Positions 58,766 to 64,000 of a DNA stretch of 64,000 nt are shown in pieces; position 1 is the first letter of the stretch, and every line of letters begins with the position of its first letter. The notes beneath the pieces are model-generated. The model ran no database searches, was not told where the DNA came from, and was given only the letters and a program-made list of their open reading frames with translations. The DNA is from Pseudanabaena galeata CCNP1313. GTDB taxonomy: Bacteria > Cyanobacteriota > Cyanobacteriia > Pseudanabaenales > Pseudanabaenaceae. A program made the position numbers and the translations under genes. The stretch covers positions 3,791,001 to 3,855,000 of the forward strand of contig NZ_CP112874.1 in NCBI RefSeq assembly GCF_029910235.1, given 5' to 3'.

Positions 58766-60559
58766 ATGTCTCTCCCTATTCGTAATGTCGCCATCATCGC
58801 CCACGTCGATCACGGCAAAACCACTTTAGTTGACGCACTCCTCAGACAGTCTGGCGCTTTTCGCGAAGGAGAAGCCCTTGTCGAATGCGTGATGGACTCC
58901 AACGACTTAGAGCGTGAGCGCGGTATTACCATCCTTTCCAAAAATACTGCCGTCAAATACAAAGATACGCTGATCAATATCGTGGATACCCCCGGACACG
59001 CTGACTTTGGCGGTGAAGTTGAGCGCGTGCTTGGCATGGTAGAAGGTTGTCTGCTCATCGTTGATGCCAACGAAGGCCCCATGCCCCAAACTCGCTTTGT
59101 GTTGAAAAAAGCGCTAGAAAAAGGCTTGCGTCCAATGGTCGTCATCAACAAGATCGATCGCGAATTTGCCGATCCTCACGTAGCTGTTAGTAAAGTCCTC
59201 GATCTGTTCCTCGAACTCGGCGCAGATGATGACCAGTGCGATTTCCCTTATCTATTTGCTTCAGGAATGGGAGGCTTTGCCAAAGAAAAACTAGAAGACT
59301 CCAGTGTCGATATGAAGCCTCTATTTGAAGGGATCTTGCACCACGTATCTCCACCCGTTGGTAATCCTGACAAGCCTTTGCAATTGCAAGTTACCACCCT
59401 TGACTATTCCGAATATCTCGGTCGGATTGTCATCGGCAAAATTCACAACGGTACGATTACCTCTGGACAGCAAGCAGCTCTCATCACTGAAGATGGCTCA
59501 ATCGTCAAAGGTAAAATCACCAAACTCCTAGGATTTGATGGTTTAAAACGAGTAGAGATGCAAACCTCATCCGCAGGTAATATCGTTGCTGTTTCAGGTT
59601 TTGCAACCGCGAATATCGGTGAAACCATTACCTGCCCTAACGAGCCTCAAGCTTTGCCAATGATCAAGGTGGATGAACCCACTTTGCAGATGACTTTCTG
59701 TGTTAATGACTCGCCCTTCGTTGGTCAAGAAGGCAAGCTGGTTACAACTCGTCAAGTCCGCGATCGCCTATTGCGTGAACTCGAAACCAACGTCGCTTTG
59801 CGTGTTACCGAAGATCCCGAATCTCCCGATCGCTTTGCGGTAGCAGGACGTGGTGAGTTGCACTTGGGTATTTTGATTGAAACCATGCGCCGTGAAGGTT
59901 ATGAGTTCCAAGTTACCCAACCTCAAGTTATTTACCGCGAAATCAACGGTCAAAAATGTGAGCCTTACGAATGTCTAGTCCTTGACGTTCCTGAAGATGC
60001 GGTTGGTGGATGTATTGAACGTCTCGGTCAACGTCGTGCCGAAATGATCGACATGCAAATGTCTGGTACTGGTCGTTCTCAGTTAGAGTTTGTCGTTCCA
60101 GCCCGTGGCTTGATCGGCTTCCGTGGTGATTTCATGCGGGCTACTCGCGGTGCTGGCATCATGAACCATAGCTTCCTCGATTACCGTCCTGCCGCAGGTG
60201 ACATTAGCGCCCGACGCAATGGTGTATTGATTTCCTTTGAAGAAGGTGTAGCTACAGAATTCTCCTTGAAGAATGCTGAAGACCGTGGTGTGTTCTTTAT
60301 TAAACCAGGTACTAAGGTTTATAAGGGCATGATCATTGGTGAAAACAATCGTCCTCAAGATATGGAGCTAAACGTCTGTAAGAGCAAACAGCTCACCAAC
60401 ATGCGTGCGGCTGGTGCTGATGACATTGTGCAGTTGCAAGCACCGATCGAGATGAGTCTCGAACGAGCCTTGGAATACATTGGTCCTGACGAAATCCTTG
60501 AGGTTACGCCCGAATCAATTCGTTTACGCAAGCTAACCAAAAAATTTGCGAAGCGCTAA
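58766..60559 (+). CDS. typA: Translational GTPase TypA/BipA
   Basis: In this 597-residue protein the GTPase motifs are [55 protein letters not shown] and MVVINKIDR. Domains like EF-G III and V follow, and [17 protein letters not shown] is typical. The C-terminal TypA-specific region contains [20 protein letters not shown] and [13 protein letters not shown]-like sequence. It binds ribosomes under stress or cold. Complete. Confidence 0.96.
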   Translation: MSLPIRNVAIIAHVDHGKTTLVDALLRQSGAFREGEALVECVMDSNDLERERGITILSKNTAVKYKDTLINIVDTPGHADFGGEVERVLGMVEGCLLIVDANEGPMPQTRFVLKKALEKGLRPMVVINKIDREFADPHVAVSKVLDLFLELGADDDQCDFPYLFASGMGGFAKEKLEDSSVDMKPLFEGILHHVSPPVGNPDKPLQLQVTTLDYSEYLGRIVIGKIHNGTITSGQQAALITEDGSIVKGKITKLLGFDGLKRVEMQTSSAGNIVAVSGFATANIGETITCPNEPQALPMIKVDEPTLQMTFCVNDSPFVGQEGKLVTTRQVRDRLLRELETNVALRVTEDPESPDRFAVAGRGELHLGILIETMRREGYEFQVTQPQVIYREINGQKCEPYECLVLDVPEDAVGGCIERLGQRRAEMIDMQMSGTGRSQLEFVVPARGLIGFRGDFMRATRGAGIMNHSFLDYRPAAGDISARRNGVLISFEEGVATEFSLKNAEDRGVFFIKPGTKVYKGMIIGENNRPQDMELNVCKSKQLTNMRAAGADDIVQLQAPIEMSLERALEYIGPDEILEVTPESIRLRKLTKKFAKR

Positions 60560-60578
60560 ATCTCTAAGAATCTTCATA

Positions 60579-60614
60579 AAGTAAAAGGGGCGCAATGCGC
60601 CCCTTTTACTTTGT
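60579..60614 (+). terminator. Terminator of typA
   Basis: AAAGTAAAAGGGGCGC with loop AAT and its complement GCGCCCCTTTTACTTT. Begins about 20 bp after the typA stop. Confidence 0.85.
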
Positions 60615-60674
60615 CGGTTTATATTTGCTAAACTGTCTTCTAAAGTTTTAAGGCTATTCCCTAATCATTTACTT

Positions 60675-60842
60675 ATGCACCAAGTTGTCCTCGAAATATC
60701 TGGAAGTCGTAAAGTGCATGTTATTTCTGAACATGCAACTAAGGAGGAGGCTCTGGATAAGTACATCAAGCTGGTAGAAGCTAACAAGGGATCGCCAATT
60801 ACGACTAAAGGGAAATATTCAATCCGCAAAAAACCAGAATAG
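60675..60842 (+). CDS. Small conserved-looking protein, 55 residues
   Basis: The frame reads MHQVVLEISGSRKVHVISEH, then ATKEEALDKYIKLVEANKG and a basic tail (YSIRKKPE). Codon use is normal and the frame fills the gap between typA and the J-domain gene. I do not recognise the family. A beta-hairpin plus helix shape is suggested. It was inferred only from sequence, so moderate confidence. Confidence 0.5.
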   Translation: MHQVVLEISGSRKVHVISEHATKEEALDKYIKLVEANKGSPITTKGKYSIRKKPE

Positions 60843-60898
60843 CCATAAATTTTTAACCAGTCCTGTTGTCGGCTTTTTAAATAATTAAATTTCACTCC

Positions 60899-61558
60899 AT
60901 GCACTTATCCGAATGCTATCGACTCTTGGGAGTACCCCGCAATGCGACCTTGGATGATATTAAGGTTGCCTATCGTCGTCTTGCTCGTAAGTATCACCCT
61001 GATGTCAACCAAAATGATCCAACAGCCACGGATAAGTTTCGTCTGGTGCAGGAAGCTTACAAAATGCTCAAAGATTCTGATAAGGAAGACTTGACTAAGG
61101 AATTGTTTGCCAAAAAAGCCGCGACCAATACTTCTCCATCTCAGTCTGCCCCCCCTCCGCCAAAAGCAACTCCCCCCATCAAACCACAGCCTCATCCCAA
61201 AATCAAAATTGAGGTAAAGCAAGTCAATAATCAAGTCGATCCTATTAATAGCGATCCAGAGCTAAAGCTCAAGTTGGATATGTTGCGGCGCGTGCAAGAT
61301 CTACTAAAGCAGAAAAAATACGTGGTGGCGATCGCTGTTGTGGAGGGCATGAGTGAGAGATTTCCTAATTCACCAGAGGTAATCCATTGGAAAGCGGTAA
61401 CTTATCATCGATGGAGTAGTGAATTGATTTTGGCAGGCAAGCTACGCGAAGCCGAAATCTATCTCAATAAAGCATTAAACACTGATCCGAAAAATCGCGA
61501 ACTTAGTTTTGAAGTTAAGCGTGATTTGGAGAGAGTTCATAATCTTAAAAATGGATAA
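60899..61558 (+). CDS. J-domain protein with helical C-terminal region
   Basis: In this 219-residue protein the J-domain opens CYRLLGVPRNATLDDIKVAY and carries RKYHPDVNQNDPTATDKF with the HPD motif needed to stimulate DnaK. A Pro/Ala linker (SQSAPPPPKATPPIKPQ) follows, then a helical, TPR-like part (LRRVQDLLKQKKYVVAIAVV, LREAEIYLNKALNTDPKN). It may be a specialised co-chaperone. No zinc or C-terminal DnaJ domains. Confidence 0.87.
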   Translation: MHLSECYRLLGVPRNATLDDIKVAYRRLARKYHPDVNQNDPTATDKFRLVQEAYKMLKDSDKEDLTKELFAKKAATNTSPSQSAPPPPKATPPIKPQPHPKIKIEVKQVNNQVDPINSDPELKLKLDMLRRVQDLLKQKKYVVAIAVVEGMSERFPNSPEVIHWKAVTYHRWSSELILAGKLREAEIYLNKALNTDPKNRELSFEVKRDLERVHNLKNG

Positions 61559-61645
61559 GGTAAAGTGATAGCTGAAAAACAAGATTGGTATAAATAATCC
61601 CTTCACTAGGTTATCGCATATAGTTACAGCGCTTTGCGCTGTAAC

Positions 61646-61761
61646 TATAGCAACGCAAGAGATAGATAGGACAAATCAAAACAAAAAAGATGAGTGGCGG
61701 CGCTTCGCGCCGCCACTCATCTTTTTTGTTTTATGTCCTAAGCAAAACTTACGTTGCTATA
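61646..61761. repeat. Family A palindromic element, copy 3 (116 bp)
   Basis: The perfect 26-bp stem 61678-61703 / 61707-61732 has loop TTC. The outer ends TATAGCAACG and CGTTGCTATA are a perfect inverted repeat. The arms include GATAGGACAAATC and TTATGTCCTA, as in the other copies. It is flanked on the left by a short GCGCTTTGCGC palindrome. No convincing gene lies between 61559 and 62009. Confidence 0.85.
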
Positions 61762-62009
61762 TATGCGATAGGGATACGCAAATGTACAGTTACTTTGTAA
61801 CTTCAGTGGTGATGTTATGGCTTCACGGTTATACGCGATCGCAATTTTTACTTTAACTAGGTTTGTGGGCTTAGCTACTGGTCAGCATTCTTTGCGATCA
61901 GTAATGGACTGTAGGCAGTATTTGCAAAATCTTCACGCCACAAAAAACTGTTTCTTTGACCAAAGAGTACAGGTGATTCATGATTGCCTTTATTGTTTGG
62001 CGATCGCTA

Positions 62010-62873
62010 TTACTTTTTTGGCTTCTGAGACTTTTTATTAGATAGCTTTTGTAGCTTTTGCACTTGCTTAGCGGTTAGTCCAGTCAGTTGTGCCACGACA
62101 TCTACAGAAATGTTAGAAAGCAGCATATTTAGGGCAATTTGATTTCTTTCTTCAGCTTTGCCTTTCACTAAACCTTCAGCTTTACCTTTCGCTAAACCTT
62201 CAGCTTTACCTTTCGCTAAGCCTCTAGCTTCACCTTCAGCTAAACCTTCATGTAATATTTCTTGATAAATTACTGATTCTTTCATGATGTCGCTCCTGAG
62301 TAATCTTTTGATGATTTCTTTGCTGAGGGCTATACCAGATATTATAGCGGTCGAGGCGGCGACGTTACTTTGGAGTTGTTTATCGGCAATATTTTCGATT
62401 TGCCTTGCCACTTGTCTTAAGGTTTCTTCGGGGGCGCTGGTTTGAGATAGGGTGGCAAAGGGTAATAGTCCTTGATATTGCTGAAATATTGCTGTTGGTT
62501 GTTCCCATAGTCTGATCACGTTGAAGTTATGGATTAGCTCGCCAAGGTTGAAGGTGGTTTCATGGACTAGGTGCGATCGCGAGGGGCTGAGATAGATGAC
62601 GACTTGATGAACTTTGCGTTCGGGATATTTACGATATAGTCGCAGTCGGTAGTCAGTCATGCGGAAGGGGATATTTTGATTGGGTTCGGTCTGAAATTCG
62701 ATGTGTAGGATGATTTCGGTTGATTCGAGAAATATTACGGAGTCGGCACGAATTGGCTCGACTGAGAGTTCGGATTGTTCGATTTTGGTTAGGGTGATGG
62801 GTTTGCCTAGTAGCCAACTGGCAAAGTCGGTGGAGTAGCTTTCTGCGAGGAATTTACAAACGTTATCGATCAT
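62010..62873 (-). CDS. Rpn-family PD-(D/E)xK nuclease with AKGKAEGL repeats
   Basis: In this 287-residue protein FLAESYSTDFASWLLGKPIT, then RADSVIFLESTEIILHIEFQ with TEPNQNIPFRMTDYRLRLYR is the Rpn/DUF4351-type core (metal ligands in DSVIFL and HIEFQ). Near residues 215-245 a tandem peptide repeat (AKGKAEGL) is encoded by 24-bp DNA repeats. The C-terminal helix contains VAQLTGLTAKQVQKLQK. Role unknown, similar in layout to the Rpn gene at 22921. Confidence 0.82.
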   Translation of the reverse strand: MIDNVCKFLAESYSTDFASWLLGKPITLTKIEQSELSVEPIRADSVIFLESTEIILHIEFQTEPNQNIPFRMTDYRLRLYRKYPERKVHQVVIYLSPSRSHLVHETTFNLGELIHNFNVIRLWEQPTAIFQQYQGLLPFATLSQTSAPEETLRQVARQIENIADKQLQSNVAASTAIISGIALSKEIIKRLLRSDIMKESVIYQEILHEGLAEGEARGLAKGKAEGLAKGKAEGLVKGKAEERNQIALNMLLSNISVDVVAQLTGLTAKQVQKLQKLSNKKSQKPKK

Positions 62874-62940
62874 TGCGGGGGGTGATCATTTCACAAAAAT
62901 TAAGTAGCTAGGCATAAGAAAACTTAAAAAGCATAGGTTG

Positions 62941-63005
62941 AGATCCCCGACTTTTTCTAAGCTAGCAAAGGCTATTTGCAAATTCACAAAAAAAGTCGGG
63001 GATCT
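62941..63005. repeat. Family E palindrome, copy 2
   Basis: AGATCCCCGACTTTTT and AAAAAAAGTCGGGGATCT enclose about 33 bp, including AGCAAAGGCTATTTGC. The ends match the copy at 40350-40415 with a different spacer. This supports a mobile or spreading repeat family. Confidence 0.75.
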
Positions 63006-63053
63006 GTGCATTTACAGGTTTCTTTTGACGATCTACTTATATCACTTAGTAGA

Positions 63054-63122
63054 TATAGCAATCCTAAAGTTGAGAGAGTGCGCCCCGAAGGGGCGCACTC
63101 TCTCAACTTTAGGAGCGCTATA
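63054..63122. repeat. Family D palindrome, copy 2
   Basis: TATAGCAATCCTAAAG leads a 24-bp stem (63063-63086 / 63090-63113, loop GAA) with apex CGCCCC-GAA-GGGGCG. The end AGCGCTATA mirrors the TATAGC start. A related copy is at 54038-54128. Confidence 0.75.
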
Positions 63123-63237
63123 GTTTCGATTTTGGGTTGGTTATGTTTTTTGTAACGAATACCTATTTCTCGGAATATCGCTTTATGCTAGCTGGTAGGC
63201 GACTGCGGGTTTTGATGTAAACGTGAGGATGTGGGCG

Positions 63238-64000
63238 ATGAATAAGGCGATCAGTATTGCGATGTTGACTTTTTTGGCTTGTGGACAAGTGCAGATAGTG
63301 ATGAGTGAAAGCGTCCAAGCACAGACAATACAAGACCGTAAAGCAGAGGCAGATCGGCTGTTCAACCAAGGGAATCAGCAATTTCAAATCAGCCAGTTTG
63401 AAGCGGCATTTCAGTCATGGCAGCAAGCATTAACAATCTATCGGGAAATTAAAGACCGTCGCGGGGAGGGTGCATCGCTGGGAAATCTGGGAATCGCTTA
63501 CGATTCTCTCGGCAATTATGACAAAGCAATCGAATATCAATTGCAAAGATTAGCGATCGCACGAGAACTCAAAGATCGTCTCGGAGAGGGGCGGTCGCTG
63601 GGAAATCTGGGCAACGCTTACGATGCTCTTGGTAAGTATGACAAAGCGATTGAGTTCCATCTGCAAGCTCTAACAGTATTACAGGAACTTAGAGATCGTC
63701 AAGGAGAGGGGACTGTGCTAGGAAATTTGGGAACCGCTTACCAAAACTTTGGCAAATCTAACAAAGCAATCGAATTCCATCTGCAAAGCTTAGCGATCGC
63801 GCGGGAAATTAAAGACCGTCGGGGGGAGGGGCAATCGCTAGGAAATCTGGGAATCGCTTACCAAAACCTTGGCAAATATGACAAGGCGATCGAGTTCCAT
63901 AGGCAAAGCTTAGTAATACTACAGGAACTCAAAGATCGTCAAGGAGAGGGGAGTGTGTTGAGAAATTTGGGAAATGCATACCGAAACCTTGGCAAATATG
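63238..64000 (+). CDS. Secreted tetratricopeptide-repeat protein, 3' end beyond the window
   Basis: The frame from ATG 63238 (GAGGA about 8 bases upstream) is open to the window end (254 codons). It has a signal peptide (MNKAISIAMLTFLACGQVQ, ending SVQAQ). TPR repeats of exactly 40 residues follow (units contain LGNLGIAYDSLGNYDKAIEY and REIKDRRGEG). This 40-residue TPR type is found in cyanobacterial CHAT-protease-like proteins, so a C-terminal CHAT domain is possible but not visible. Confidence 0.85.
   Translation, partial: MNKAISIAMLTFLACGQVQIVMSESVQAQTIQDRKAEADRLFNQGNQQFQISQFEAAFQSWQQALTIYREIKDRRGEGASLGNLGIAYDSLGNYDKAIEYQLQRLAIARELKDRLGEGRSLGNLGNAYDALGKYDKAIEFHLQALTVLQELRDRQGEGTVLGNLGTAYQNFGKSNKAIEFHLQSLAIAREIKDRRGEGQSLGNLGIAYQNLGKYDKAIEFHRQSLVILQELKDRQGEGSVLRNLGNAYRNLGKY

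Noticed and set aside
61817-62041. 74-codon plus-strand frame MASRLYAIAIFTLTRF
   Set aside because: It overlaps the end of the Rpn gene on the other strand and follows a palindrome; the composition is plausible for a signal peptide, but nothing else supports it.

Overview
The window is cyanobacterial chromosome. Direct signs are psbB and psbT (photosystem II), a carboxysome shell protein (CcmK type), plant-type glycerate kinase, a PII protein with the Ser49 signature behind an NtcA-like box, FtsH, and the very frequent octamer GCGATCGC (HIP1). The base composition (low-to-mid 40s %GC by eye) and the style of repeats suggest a Pseudanabaena-like filamentous lineage; the genus is an inference only. 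I saw no rRNA, tRNA or CRISPR array.

Layout. 1-4.8 kb is an accessory block: a truncated small gene, a HigBA toxin-antitoxin pair, an S1-domain protein, an unknown protein, a DUF2726 protein coupled to a Gp49-type toxin with a convergent XRE antitoxin, and an HNH nuclease cassette between direct repeats. 4.8-13.4 kb holds the cobA-hemD fusion, a Uma2 protein, mutL, an ATPase, the calcium ATPase pacL and glnB. 13.5-22.9 kb holds an M23 peptidase with a bactofilin, an MsrPQ-like molybdoenzyme and cytochrome pair, glyK, psbB-psbT and tyrS. 22.9-38.9 kb holds Rpn and Uma2 nucleases, an ABC exporter, a RelE/Phd pair, a DUF1499 protein, ccmK-aroQ, hisZ, ftsH, trpB, rnhB and sbcD. 38.9-49.2 kb is a second accessory zone: a truncated PLD-helicase gene against triplicated repeats, a cyclic-nucleotide-gated MscS-type channel with a cyclase, a Ser/Thr kinase, a 213-bp tandem repeat array, a DUF559 nuclease cassette with inverted repeats, a DUF4258/YgiT pair and a broken IS630 transposase. 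49.2-64 kb holds an amidase inserted next to a copy of the cobM 3' end, cobM-cbiD, an HD phosphohydrolase, a DUF2997-Ycf35-ferredoxin operon, an RRM protein, DoxX, rseP, typA, a J-domain protein, another Rpn protein and the start of a secreted TPR protein.

The strongest unifying pattern is non-coding. Most gene ends carry long, near-perfect palindromes whose apex is GC-NNN-GC, usually GCGAAGC/GCTTCGC or GCAAAGC/GCTTTGC, although the stems are unrelated. Several belong to dispersed families. One (called A here) recurs as three copies of exactly 116 bp with 26-bp stems and TATAGC-type ends. Repeats touch coding sequence in several places: they supply stop codons (mutL, cobA-hemD, relE, MAPEG), shorten a toxin, and are read through in frame in mutL.

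The best candidate for an undescribed system is the DUF559 (Vsr-like fold) cassette at 47455-47880. The gene sits between 33-bp inverted repeats, and the three 213-bp units just upstream look like internally deleted versions of the same cassette. This resembles an autonomous element with its miniature derivatives. Other leads are the HNH cassette between direct repeats, the cyclase/channel pair in which both partners lack a key arginine, and the exactly sized 116-bp palindromes.
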